From Polaromonas sp. (GTDB lineage: Bacteria > Pseudomonadota > Gammaproteobacteria > Burkholderiales > Burkholderiaceae_C): 64,000 bases of DNA. Made by a program: the position numbers and the translations under genes. The stretch spans positions 400,524-464,523 of the forward strand of contig NZ_JACPOF010000030.1 in assembly GCF_016185115.1 (NCBI RefSeq), written 5' to 3'. This document shows, piece after piece, positions 24,748 through 33,042 of the stretch; the stretch's first letter is position 1, and each line of letters opens with the position of its first letter. The notes under the pieces are model-generated. The model was given only the letters and a program-made list of their open reading frames with translations, was not told the DNA's origin and did no database searches.

Positions 24748-26226
24748 ATGCCGCCCCACTGTTCCCGCCCCGCCCGATTGCGTCTGCTGCCCACACTTGC
24801 CACACTCACCCTGGCGATATCGGGAATACTGGCGGCGCACACGGTGCTTGCTCAAACCGGTACCAGCACGGCGGCTGCGTGGCGCGCTACCTCACGGCTG
24901 GGTTATGGCCCCACCGCCGACAGCGCACAGGCCGCCGAGACCAACCCCAGGGCGTGGGCACTGCAGCAGATTGATGCTGCATACGCCGCCAGCAAAAGCG
25001 CACCTTACATCCCTGCAGACATCAACCGCTTCAACCAGCCGCTGGGCGATATTGCACGCGACTACCGCGCGGAGCGTGAAGCGCGCCGCACCGTGAGGGA
25101 ACAGGCTGCCGCTACGCAAGCCGGCACGCCGCCCGCACCCAACACAAAACTGGTAGACAACGCCACCGACGCACTGGGCTTCAGCCGCGAGATGCAGCAG
25201 ACGGCCGCCGCTTGGCGCCTGCTGTCCTGCAGTGATCCGTCGATTGAAAATCCGCTGCTCGCCAAAATGACCGAGTTCTGGTTCAACCATCTCAACGTGT
25301 TTGTGGGCAAGGGCAATGTCCGGCCCTTCACCGGCCACTACGTCGTCAATGCCATACGCGCCAACGCACTCGGCAGGTTTGAAGACCTGCTGCTGGCCAG
25401 TGCCCGCCACCCGGCCATGCTGTACTACCTCGACCAGGCCCAGAGCAATGTACGCGGCCTCAATGAAAACTATGCGCGCGAGCTGATGGAGCTGCACACG
25501 CTGGGCGTTGATGCCGGCTACACACAAAATGATGTGCATGAACTGGCGCGCATCCTCACTGGCTGGACGGTCGGCCTGCAGCAAGGCGAAGGTTTCAGGT
25601 TTGCCGAACGCCTGCATGACAACGGCGACAAGACGCTGCTGAAAACAACCTTCCGGTCCAACGGCGTGCGTGAAGGCGAGGAAGCCATACGCATGCTGGC
25701 GCGCCAGCCCGCAACGGCAAATCGTATTGCGCGCCGCCTCGCCATGACTTTTGTGGCAGACAAACCCTCGCAGGCGCTGGTAAACCAGCTCTCTTCAACC
25801 TTTGTGAATACGCAAGGCGACATCCGCGCCGTGATGCACACACTGGTGAACTCGCCAGAGTTCTGGCGCGCCGACAACAAGCTCTTCAAGACGCCGCTGG
25901 ACTTTGCCTGCTCAGCCCTCACTGCAGGCGGCGGTGTGAAGGACAGGCGTGAACTGCAGCTCACACTGGGCTTTCTTGCGCAGGCGGGCCAGCCCATACA
26001 CGGCTGGCAGACACCTGATGGCTACAAGACCGATGCCGCGACATGGCTGGCCCCCGAAGCACTCACGCGCCGCGCCGACTATGCCATTGCACTGGGTGCA
26101 CGCATGGCAGAACCTGTGTACCTGCAGCCCTTCATGAGCACCGCCAGCCGTGACCGCATCGCCCAGGAGCCCGCCGGCCAGCGCACGGGCCTCACATTCG
26201 CCAGCCCCGACTTCATGAGCAAGTAG
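24748..26226 (+). CDS. DUF1800 domain-containing secreted protein
   Basis: 492 residues with a signal peptide (about 1-37). DUF1800 hallmarks are visible: W-x-ATSRLGYGPTAD near the mature N-terminus, MTEFWFNHLNVF, the NENYARELMELHTLGVD segment, the ELARILTGWTV segment, and R-I-A-R-R-L-A late. A GAGGAG ribosome site at 24735-24740 supports the ATG at 24748. It forms the conserved pair with the DUF1501 gene 29 bp downstream. Biochemical function of the pair is not established. Confidence 0.92.
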   Translation: MPPHCSRPARLRLLPTLATLTLAISGILAAHTVLAQTGTSTAAAWRATSRLGYGPTADSAQAAETNPRAWALQQIDAAYAASKSAPYIPADINRFNQPLGDIARDYRAEREARRTVREQAAATQAGTPPAPNTKLVDNATDALGFSREMQQTAAAWRLLSCSDPSIENPLLAKMTEFWFNHLNVFVGKGNVRPFTGHYVVNAIRANALGRFEDLLLASARHPAMLYYLDQAQSNVRGLNENYARELMELHTLGVDAGYTQNDVHELARILTGWTVGLQQGEGFRFAERLHDNGDKTLLKTTFRSNGVREGEEAIRMLARQPATANRIARRLAMTFVADKPSQALVNQLSSTFVNTQGDIRAVMHTLVNSPEFWRADNKLFKTPLDFACSALTAGGGVKDRRELQLTLGFLAQAGQPIHGWQTPDGYKTDAATWLAPEALTRRADYAIALGARMAEPVYLQPFMSTASRDRIAQEPAGQRTGLTFASPDFMSK

Positions 26227-26255
26227 CTGCTGTTCACACCATTCAGGAGCGCAAC

Positions 26256-27632
26256 ATGCATTCAGATGACAAACCCGACCTCTTGCGCCGCCGCTTGCTG
26301 GCAGGCACCGGACTTGCGCTAGCGGGGCTTGCAGCACCCCGCATCTGGGCACAGGCCGCACCCGCAGGCTCTGCGCGCAGCCAGCAAGGCCGTCTTGTCG
26401 TGGTGCTGCTGCGCGGCGCCTATGACGGCCTCTCGGCCTTTGTGCCCTATACCGATGCCGACTACTACAGTACACGGCCCAACATTGCGATTGCCGCGCC
26501 GGATGGCAGCACACGCACTGCCATCAAACTCGACGACACTTTTGCACTGCACCCCGCACTGTCGCCCCTTCTGCCGCTCTGGCAACAGGGCGTGCTCGGC
26601 TTTGTACCGGCTGCAGGTTTACCCAAACCGAATCGCTCACATTTTGCGGCACAGTATGAAATGGAAATTGCACAGGGCGGCAAAAACAGCGCCACCGCGG
26701 GCTGGCTCAACACGGCAGCAGGTGTCAGCGCCAAAGGTGTGCAGACTGCAAGCGCCCTCGGCGTGGGTGAAGCCAACCCGGCGATTCTTGCCGGCGAAGC
26801 CAGCGTCAGGCTGATTCCACGCGGGCAGGCCGCTGAAAGAACCGGCGTACTGGCCAATGACAGGACACGTCAGGCCCTGATGGATTTGTATGCAGGCAAC
26901 GACAAGGTCAGCGAAGCCTTCCGCCAGGGCGCGGGCAGCCGCATGCAGAGCGCGCAGGAACTCAGCACCGAAAAAGCCGCCGTCACCAGCCGCCGCGAAA
27001 TGGCAGCGCGTGAAGCCGCTGCCAGGGAAGGCAACCGCATGCTGGACCGCGACGGCACACCGCCGACTACCCAGGCGCAAAACGCACAGATGCTGGCCGC
27101 CAGCAACGGTGCGGCGGACCCTGTCGGCCTGCAACTCGATGCCCAGCACCTGGGCACCCTGATGCGCAACGACCGCAGTCTGCGCCTGGGCTTTTTGTCA
27201 GCCGGTGGCTGGGACACCCACGCCAATCAGGGCAATGCCAATGGCCAGCTCGCCAACAACCTCGGCAATCTGGGCCGCGGCATCATGCAATTGCGGCAGG
27301 ATTTCTCGGAGCCCGGCGATGTGGTGGTGGTGATGAGCGAGTTCGGCCGCACGGCGAGTGAGAACGGCAGCCGGGGCACAGACCACGGCTACGGCAATGC
27401 GATGTGGCTGGTGGGTAACAACATCAATGGCGGACGCTGGCACGGGCAGTGGACAGGTCTTGCACGCGGCAACCTCAACGAGTCACGCGACCTGCCGGCC
27501 CACCATGATTACCGGGCCGTGCTGGCCCACGTGTTGCGCGCGAACTTTGCGATGCCCGATTCTGCGCTGGCCAGTGTGTTGCCCGGTGCGCGTTGGGACA
27601 GCCGGCTGGATGGACTGATACGCCGCAGCTGA
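26256..27632 (+). CDS. DUF1501 domain-containing secreted protein
   Basis: 458 residues. The N-terminus (LLRRRLLAGTGLALAGLAAP) looks like a Tat-type signal. DUF1501 features, related to the sulfatase/alkaline-phosphatase fold, include VVVLLRGAYDGLSAFVPY, AAGLPKPNRSHF, GGWDTHANQG, VVVMSEFGRT and TDHGYGNAMW. The family is usually next to DUF1800 and often called a twin-arginine exported planctomycete-type protein. A strong AGGAG site precedes the ATG. A role in extracellular polymer or metal handling is only guesswork. Confidence 0.92.
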   Translation: MHSDDKPDLLRRRLLAGTGLALAGLAAPRIWAQAAPAGSARSQQGRLVVVLLRGAYDGLSAFVPYTDADYYSTRPNIAIAAPDGSTRTAIKLDDTFALHPALSPLLPLWQQGVLGFVPAAGLPKPNRSHFAAQYEMEIAQGGKNSATAGWLNTAAGVSAKGVQTASALGVGEANPAILAGEASVRLIPRGQAAERTGVLANDRTRQALMDLYAGNDKVSEAFRQGAGSRMQSAQELSTEKAAVTSRREMAAREAAAREGNRMLDRDGTPPTTQAQNAQMLAASNGAADPVGLQLDAQHLGTLMRNDRSLRLGFLSAGGWDTHANQGNANGQLANNLGNLGRGIMQLRQDFSEPGDVVVVMSEFGRTASENGSRGTDHGYGNAMWLVGNNINGGRWHGQWTGLARGNLNESRDLPAHHDYRAVLAHVLRANFAMPDSALASVLPGARWDSRLDGLIRRS

Positions 27633-27663
27633 TTTTTATTTTTCATCAGCCCCAGGGAACACC

Positions 27664-27902
27664 ATGAACAAGTCTCTCCCCCGCTTTCAGGCACGGCCCT
27701 GGTGCTGACCAGCGTTTTCACCTTCAACGCTTTTGCACAGACGCCGCCACCTCCTGCCCCTGCACCCCAGCGCGGTGAGGTCGAGGGCCGGCCCATGCTG
27801 GAGAAGAACTTTGATGCGATTGATGCCAACAAGGATGAGCAACTGACACGGGCTGAACTGAAGGCTTACCGGGAAGCGCATAAGGGTGAGCGTCGGAAGT
27901 AA
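27664..27902 (+). CDS. Small exported EF-hand protein with an apparent frameshift in its signal peptide
   Basis: The ATG at 27664 opens a frame MNKSLP... that stops after 14 codons. Inserting one C in the CCCCC run at 27678-27682 would join it to a perfect hydrophobic signal (SGTALVLTSVFTFNAFAQ) and the downstream frame, which continues to 27902. The mature part is Pro-rich and then contains a canonical EF-hand loop D-A-N-K-D-E-Q-L-T-R-A-E. As it stands, only a GTG at 27702 could start the intact frame, leaving a short signal. It is either a sequencing error, a recent mutation, or a slippage-prone tract. It follows the DUF1501 gene. Confidence 0.6.
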
Positions 27903-27939
27903 GCCTTTTGCGGCTTTGGCATTTTTGGGCGTCTCGTTG

Positions 27940-28497
27940 AGTTGAGGATTTGCCCTTCATGACCAAGCCGGGTCTCGCCCCGGCGGGCGAGTTACTTTTC
28001 TTTGCTTCGCCAAAGAAACCTAACGAAAAGAAAGGCGACCCGACGTCTGGGTCCTTCCGCTTCGCTACAGGCAACCTGCGGTGCTCGATTACGCCGGCGG
28101 GAAAAACAACTCGCTTCGCTCAAACAAGTTTTTCCCCTTGATGCCGTCTCCATCTCCGCTCCTCGGCCCAGCCTCCACGGGGTTGGGGATGAATGCGGAT
28201 TCGGGGAGCCCAAAGCGCGAAGCGCTTTGGGCGAGTCTTCGGACTGCGTCCCCCAAACCCTTGGAGAGGAGCCGAGAAGCGCAGGGCCAGACGGATCAGG
28301 GCTGAAACTTGTTTGAGCCGCATGCGAGTTGTTTCAGACCCCGGCTGGACCGAGCATCGCAGGTTGCCCGTAGCGCAGCGTAGGGACGACGAACAGGGTC
28401 GCGTTTCTTTTGGTTACTTTTCTTTGGCGAAGCAAAGAAAAGTGACTAGCCGCCGGGCTACCCCCGGCCTGGTAGTGAAGGGCAACAACCCTCAATC
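27940..28497. repeat. ~560-bp near-palindromic intergenic element
   Basis: The two halves are imperfect inverted repeats of each other along almost their whole length. Examples are TTTTCTTTGCTTCGCCAAAG at 27995-28014 against its reverse complement at 28420-28439; CAACCTGCGGTGCTCG (28072-28087) against CGAGCATCGCAGGTTG (28351-28366); and CTCAAACAAGTTT against AAACTTGTTTGAG. The centre is a perfect 11-bp hairpin GCCCAAAGCGC-GAA-GCGCTTTGGGC at 28208-28232. No credible gene lies inside, and its right edge touches the ylqF stop. It resembles long palindromic repeats I recall from Comamonadaceae. No transposase is encoded. Confidence 0.8.
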
Positions 28498-29469
28498 ACC
28501 ACTCCGTTCATCCGAACGCCGCGCCTTCTCAGGCCGCGGAATCTTCTTGAACTTGATCAAACGATTCGTCTCAATCTTGTCCTTCTTCACCTGCCGTTCG
28601 GCATCAAGCAACTGCCCGGCCGCCAGCCAGCCGGCAAACTCCTCAGGCGTCTCCAGCGTGATGCGCCCCAGCGTCGAAGCGCGAAATTCGTAAATAACGA
28701 TCTCGGCCGCCTTCTGCAGATTCACACGGCCCTTGGTCAGCACAGCGCCACGCTTGCGGCCTATCTCTTCGAGCATCTGCTCATCGGTAATGCCGGGCGT
28801 GACTTCAACCTTGTAGCGCGCCTCCAGCGCCGCCGGATAGGTCTTGATGAGGTAATCGAGCAGCTCAAGCGCGACTTCTTCTTCATTGAATGCATTGCGG
28901 CCGATGGCGCCGCTGGCCGCCAGGTTGTAGCCACTTTTGGCGACGATGATGCGCGGCCACAGCATGCCCGGCGTGTCCCACAGGTAAAAGCCGTCGGCCA
29001 GCACCAGGCGCTGCTCGACCTTGGTGATGCCGGCCTCATCACCGGTTTTGGTGGCGCGCTTGCCGGTCAGGGTGTTGATCAGCGTCGACTTGCCGACGTT
29101 GGGGATCCCGCAGATCAGCACCCGCATGGGCTTGACCATGCTGCCGCGTGTGGGCGCAAGCGCATGGCAGGCGTCGATCAGGCGGCGGGCCGGGGCGGTT
29201 TCGCTGGCGTCAAGTTCTATCGCCCGCGTGTTGGGCATGGCGTTGTAGTAATCCAGCCAGAGCGGTGTGCGTTCGGCGTCGGCCAGGTCACGCTTGTTGA
29301 GCACCTTGAGCGCAGGTTTGCCGCTGGTGAGTTCGGCCAACATGGGGTTGGCGCTGGAGCCGGGCAGGCGCGCGTCCAGCAGTTCAATGACGACATCAAT
29401 CTCCTTGATGCGCTCGCTGATGGCTTTTTTGGTCAGGTGCATGTGACCCGGAAACCACTGGATGGCCAT
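28492..29469 (-). CDS. ylqF: Ribosome biogenesis GTPase YlqF/RbgA
   Basis: 325 residues, a circularly permuted GTPase. G4 NKRD (58-61) comes before G1 GIPNVGKST (121-129), and G3 DTPG is at 165-168. The N-terminal WFPGHM motif is typical of YlqF. In Bacillus it promotes late 50S subunit assembly. The C-terminal domain is followed by a basic tail. Its stop codon lies at the outer edge of the large palindromic element. Confidence 0.93.
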   Translation of the reverse strand: MAIQWFPGHMHLTKKAISERIKEIDVVIELLDARLPGSSANPMLAELTSGKPALKVLNKRDLADAERTPLWLDYYNAMPNTRAIELDASETAPARRLIDACHALAPTRGSMVKPMRVLICGIPNVGKSTLINTLTGKRATKTGDEAGITKVEQRLVLADGFYLWDTPGMLWPRIIVAKSGYNLAASGAIGRNAFNEEEVALELLDYLIKTYPAALEARYKVEVTPGITDEQMLEEIGRKRGAVLTKGRVNLQKAAEIVIYEFRASTLGRITLETPEEFAGWLAAGQLLDAERQVKKDKIETNRLIKFKKIPRPEKARRSDERSGD

Positions 29470-29614
29470 CTGTGTTCTTTCTTCTCTATTGAGGTTTCGT
29501 GAGGTCTTGCGGGGTGCGGCAGCCGCACAGGCAGATTGGGGGGAAAATCAGGGCGTGGGCCGGTGCAGGCTGATTCAGCCTGCCGACCCGCTATTTTCCT
29601 TTAAAAGACTGACC

Positions 29615-29884
29615 ATGCCCCTTCCAAGTGCCCCAACCCAGAAACCGACACCCGGCAAAGCCGCGGTGGCCAGCACCAAAGCCAACAACGAACTGGCCAT
29701 GAAAGGCATTCTGCTCACCATGATCGGGCTGGGCGTGCTGGTCTCGCCCTACTTCATCACGTCGCCAGGCATGCAGGGCATTGTTGCCAAATCGACGCTG
29801 GTCGGCTGGTTTGCGCTGGTGCTGGGCATTGCCTTCCTCGGTGTGTTCTTCAGGCGCCGCATGGCGGCTTCGTCCGGGTCCTGA
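29615..29884 (+). CDS. Small two-helix membrane protein
   Basis: 89 residues. A polar Pro/Thr/Lys-rich N-terminus (1-25) precedes two hydrophobic helices (about 30-47 and 60-78) and a basic C-terminus (FFRRRM). The start at 29615 follows a short A/T-rich leader; the frame is open upstream across the ylqF promoter region and is not used. I recognise no named family. Confidence 0.65.
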   Translation: MPLPSAPTQKPTPGKAAVASTKANNELAMKGILLTMIGLGVLVSPYFITSPGMQGIVAKSTLVGWFALVLGIAFLGVFFRRRMAASSGS

Positions 29885-29898
29885 TTCTCAGGCAGACC

Positions 29899-30135
29899 GT
29901 GGGAGAAGGCGTTTCAGACCTGAACGCGGCGCAGGCCCGCATTCGCGCGCTGCAACGGAGCCAGGCCGCCGCCGGACTGGTCTTTCGTGGCCCGCCTGCC
30001 GAACCCACAACCTGCTGCGGCCGGGGCTGCAATGGCTGCGTCTGGGAGGGCTATTACGCGGCGGTCGACTGGTGGTGTGAAGACCTTGGCCAGGCACTCG
30101 CTTCGCAAATTTTGCCGCATACGGCAAAAATTTAA
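29899..30135 (+). CDS. Oxidoreductase-like small Cys-rich protein (PF09791 type)
   Basis: 78 residues from a GTG. The core PPAEPTTCCGRGCNGCVWEG matches the oxidoreductase-like domain, whose four cysteines (C-C-x3-C-x2-C) are conserved and whose function is not settled. The start is weakly supported because no clear ribosome site precedes the GTG; GGGAGAAGG at 29900-29908 could serve a later non-ATG start. The C-terminus overlaps a hairpin (30107-30133). Confidence 0.65.
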   Translation: MGEGVSDLNAAQARIRALQRSQAAAGLVFRGPPAEPTTCCGRGCNGCVWEGYYAAVDWWCEDLGQALASQILPHTAKI

Positions 30136-30200
30136 CGTACATGTTAAAAATCAGGATTTTGTTAACTTATGAGTTAACATTTTGATTTTACCTGCTTCTG
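30107..30200. repeat. AT-rich tract of nested short palindromes
   Basis: AAATTTTGCCG (30107-30117) pairs with CGGCAAAAATTT (30122-30133). It is followed by TTAACGTACATGTTAA, then by AGTTAAC paired with GTTAACT around TATG inside AAAATC...GATTTT. The first hairpin could end the upstream transcript. The composition is markedly more AT-rich than the window, and no gene is seen. Confidence 0.5.
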
Positions 30201-30215
30201 CGAGCCTGATCCGGA

Positions 30216-30312
30216 GCCAAAAAACACGCCAAAAACGGCATTTTCAGGTGCCAAATCGGCCTCCAGACCTTTAAATACGCACGTGAGCAGCTATCAAAAG
30301 CGTAGCAATCAG
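30216..30312 (-). repeat. Dispersed GCTATC...TAGCTGCTCACG...GGCTGGAGGCC repeat, copy A
   Basis: Read on the minus strand, it has GATAGCTGCTCACG, then ATTTAAAGGTCTGGAGGCC, then GATTTGGCACCTGAAAA. A second copy in the opposite orientation lies at 45936-46034. I recall this family from Comamonadaceae intergenic regions; no function is established. Confidence 0.75.
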
Positions 30313-30329
30313 CGGCTCGCGCCCGGCAG

Positions 30330-31931
30330 CTAAACCGCCATCGCAGGCTGGCGGCGGCCTATGCCCAGCCGGTCTGGCGAGACGTATTGCTCCCGGTAAA
30401 CCTCAAACGGCATGGTGTCGGCCTTTTCGATCTTTTCCTGCTCCAGCAACGATGCCAGCGTCAGCCGGTTGAAGTGGGTTTGCCACTCGGCCAGAAACGG
30501 CAACTCAAGCAGGGTGTTGCGCGCCTTCTCTGACTGCGCGCGCACAAAGTTGATGAAGGAGTTGTCAAACTCGTTTTCAATCGCCGCCAGCACGCGGGCC
30601 GATGGCAGCGTCGATGCGTCCCGCAAGCCGCCACTGGCGGCAGCCAGCGCGTCGCGGTGATGTGTGCCGCCGTGGGCGGCGTCCAGTGCGTCGGCAATCG
30701 GCGCACATTCGGCGACGATCTGCGCGCCCCACGCCACCAGCGACACCTGCTCGCCGGAGCGTTCAAGCATCAGGCCGGGCTCACGGCCGCGTGCTGCGGT
30801 GCGGTGCTGGTTGCGGCCCAGCGCGGCGATCTCCGCCGGGCTGTCGTCCGGGCTGTCCGAGAGCAGGCAGTGCAACAGGAACACATCGAGAAAGCGCATG
30901 GTCTGCGCCGTGATGCCGACGGGGATGAAGGGGTTGAGGTCCATCAGCCGAACCTCGATGTACTCGACACCCCGTTCACGCAGCGCATGCAGCGGGCGTT
31001 CGCCCTGGAAGATCACGCGCTTGGGGCGTATGGTGCCGTAGAACTCGTTTTCGATCTGCAGCAGCGTGGTGGCGAGCTGGTTGTAATCACCGCCGGGGTT
31101 GCGTATGCCGACCTTCTCATAGGGCGGATAGGCGCGGGTCAGGGCATCGGCCAGGGACTCTCCGTAGCCTTCAAGGCTGTTGTAGCTGACAGCCAGTGAG
31201 GATTGCGCATCGCTCTGGTAGCCCAGCCGCCCCATGCGCAGCGAGGTGCCGTAAGGCATGTGCATGGTGTGGTCGCCCAGCTTTTGCAGTTCATGGTCGC
31301 GGCCCTGCACAAAGGTCGAGCAGACGGCCGGCGAGGCGCCAAACAGGTAAAGCAGCAAAAAAGCCTGCCGGCGGAAGTTGCGGATCAGGCCGAAATACTC
31401 TTCATTGCTGACGCCGGGCAGCGACCAGTTGTAGTGAATGCCCGAAATCGTCTGCATGCGCCTGCCGTAGCGGTGCGACAGGCCCAGGCGGTAGACGCTT
31501 TTGGCGCGTCCGACGTTCGACGAGCCAAAGCGCGCCACGGGAATGGTCTCGTCCGTCGGCAGCCCGCAGGGCATGCTGGACACCCACAGCATCTCGTCGC
31601 CGATGGCTTTCATCGACCGGTAGGTGAACTGGTGGATACGGGTGAGTTCGTCCAGCGCAGCGTCAACACTGTCATGCGCCCCCGTGACCAGCTCGACCTG
31701 CGACTCGCTGAAGTCGGTGGTGATGCTGGGGTGCGTCAGCGCAGAACCGAGCGCAGCCGGGTGCGGCGTCAGTGCGAGGGCACCCGAACGCTGGGCGCGC
31801 AGGCTTTCCTTTTCAATGCCGCGGCGCATGCCCCTGAGGCGCTCAGGCGCAAGCGCGGCCAGCCGGTCTTTCAACAGACCTGCCCTTGCCTCCTGCTGCT
31901 GCGTGCCCGTGGCCGCCTGCAATTTGTTCAT
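30330..31931 (-). CDS. gshA: Glutamate-cysteine ligase
   Basis: 533 residues, the length of gamma-proteobacterial-type GshA (about 520). It joins glutamate and cysteine with ATP, the first step of glutathione synthesis. Visible segments are RGIEKESLR near residue 37, THPSITTDFSESQVELVT, SSMPCGLP, SGIHYNWSLP, LMDLNPFIPVGI and SFINFVR. The start at 31931 is chosen because the family homology begins there; an 86-residue upstream extension is not conserved-looking. gshB is not in the window. Confidence 0.94.
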   Translation of the reverse strand: MNKLQAATGTQQQEARAGLLKDRLAALAPERLRGMRRGIEKESLRAQRSGALALTPHPAALGSALTHPSITTDFSESQVELVTGAHDSVDAALDELTRIHQFTYRSMKAIGDEMLWVSSMPCGLPTDETIPVARFGSSNVGRAKSVYRLGLSHRYGRRMQTISGIHYNWSLPGVSNEEYFGLIRNFRRQAFLLLYLFGASPAVCSTFVQGRDHELQKLGDHTMHMPYGTSLRMGRLGYQSDAQSSLAVSYNSLEGYGESLADALTRAYPPYEKVGIRNPGGDYNQLATTLLQIENEFYGTIRPKRVIFQGERPLHALRERGVEYIEVRLMDLNPFIPVGITAQTMRFLDVFLLHCLLSDSPDDSPAEIAALGRNQHRTAARGREPGLMLERSGEQVSLVAWGAQIVAECAPIADALDAAHGGTHHRDALAAASGGLRDASTLPSARVLAAIENEFDNSFINFVRAQSEKARNTLLELPFLAEWQTHFNRLTLASLLEQEKIEKADTMPFEVYREQYVSPDRLGIGRRQPAMAV

Positions 31932-32271
31932 AAACTTGTTCCCGCCGATTCCTGAATTGGGGTGGAAGTTATCACAGCCGGGCGCTTCACGCTGGCGCGG
32001 CCCCTTTTGCCAGTACACACCGTAGCAGGGTGTGCCCGCCGCCGTGCAGGGCCGGCCCGAAAGCGTTAGGAGAGGCAGGGCTTGGCCGCAACAGGCCCCA
32101 CCGGGGGTGGGAAAAGCCGCCCCAAACGCAAAAACGACGGCCGCCAGACTCAAGTGCACAAACTTTCTTGACTTGCCGCAAGCCCTCAACGACCATCGAC
32201 AATACGTAACAGGAAACTCCGGTGCGGCCCGGCGTGCAGATGCCCGTCCTGGTGATCAGGATACCCGCCGC
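31932..32271. other. 340-bp intergenic region between divergent gshA and a hypothetical gene
   Basis: This should hold both promoters. I see no repeat, RNA gene or convincing ORF here, only GC-rich sequence and a possible ribosome site (AGGA at 32258) for the plus-strand gene. Confidence 0.4.
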
Positions 32272-32952
32272 ATGCAAATCTCCATGAAAAAACTGTTCAG
32301 GAACATCTTTGGCAAAAAAACATCTTCCAGCCAGGGAACCCAGGCCGACACCGCACGGGAAAACCGGGACAGCCCGGTCTCGATAGAGGACGGCTCGGAA
32401 AACGCCACCCGGCGGCAGCTGGTGCAGGTGCTGCTGCGCGATGTGCTGCGCAAGAGCGGCATCCCCGCCGACTGGATTGAATGCCAGATGCTGCTGGTGT
32501 CCAGCCGCAGCCGTGGCCAGGGCATGTATGTGCGCCTGCTGGTGAGGCACTGGGACGAGCGGCTGATGAATTACCTTGTAGCGTTCCAGCAAACCCTGAT
32601 GACCGATATTCGCCGCTTTGAGCCGAAAGCCGAAGAATGGCTGCACGGCATCTCATGGCAACTCGAGATGGCTGACCAGTGCCCGTACGCCACACTGCCG
32701 GACAAATCATTCTGGGTGGAAGCGCTGCAGAAACCCGCAGCGCCCATGGCCGAGGTTTTTGCCGAACCTATACCCGAAGTTCTTGCCGACCCCGACAAGC
32801 CGGCCTTCAAACCGACAGCTGACGACGAGGAAATCAATCGGGCCCGGGACCTTGAACGCCTGTTCGCCATCCGTGACCAGGAACTGGACCGCCAGGCGGC
32901 ACAAGGCCTGACACCTCCAGATTTCGAAAAGACGCAACCCTCCTCGCTCTAG
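32272..32952 (+). CDS. Hypothetical protein
   Basis: 226 residues; a second ATG four codons in (32284) is an alternative start. A basic N-terminus (MKKLFRNIFGKK) precedes a polar linker, a folded-looking domain at about 45-155 (VLLRDVLRKSGIPADWIECQ and the RLLVRHWDERLM segment), and an acidic C-terminal region with a predicted helix (ARDLERLFAIRDQELDRQ). There is no signal peptide or membrane segment. The central part reads like a conserved beta-proteobacterial domain, but I cannot name it. It is divergent from gshA. Confidence 0.7.
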   Translation: MQISMKKLFRNIFGKKTSSSQGTQADTARENRDSPVSIEDGSENATRRQLVQVLLRDVLRKSGIPADWIECQMLLVSSRSRGQGMYVRLLVRHWDERLMNYLVAFQQTLMTDIRRFEPKAEEWLHGISWQLEMADQCPYATLPDKSFWVEALQKPAAPMAEVFAEPIPEVLADPDKPAFKPTADDEEINRARDLERLFAIRDQELDRQAAQGLTPPDFEKTQPSSL

Positions 32953-33042
32953 CACCGCCGGGTCTGCCCGCCCTCAAGCCATCAGGGAAAACGACAAGCG
33001 GCACCCGGCTGATTTCTGCAGGCACGGTGCTACGCTGGCCCG

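Noticed and set aside
27950..28316. Several short open frames within the palindromic element
   Set aside because: They mirror the inverted-repeat sequence on both strands and show no codon or motif support.
27940..28497. CRISPR array or insertion sequence
   Set aside because: There are no regularly spaced direct repeats and no transposase; the structure is one large inverted repeat.
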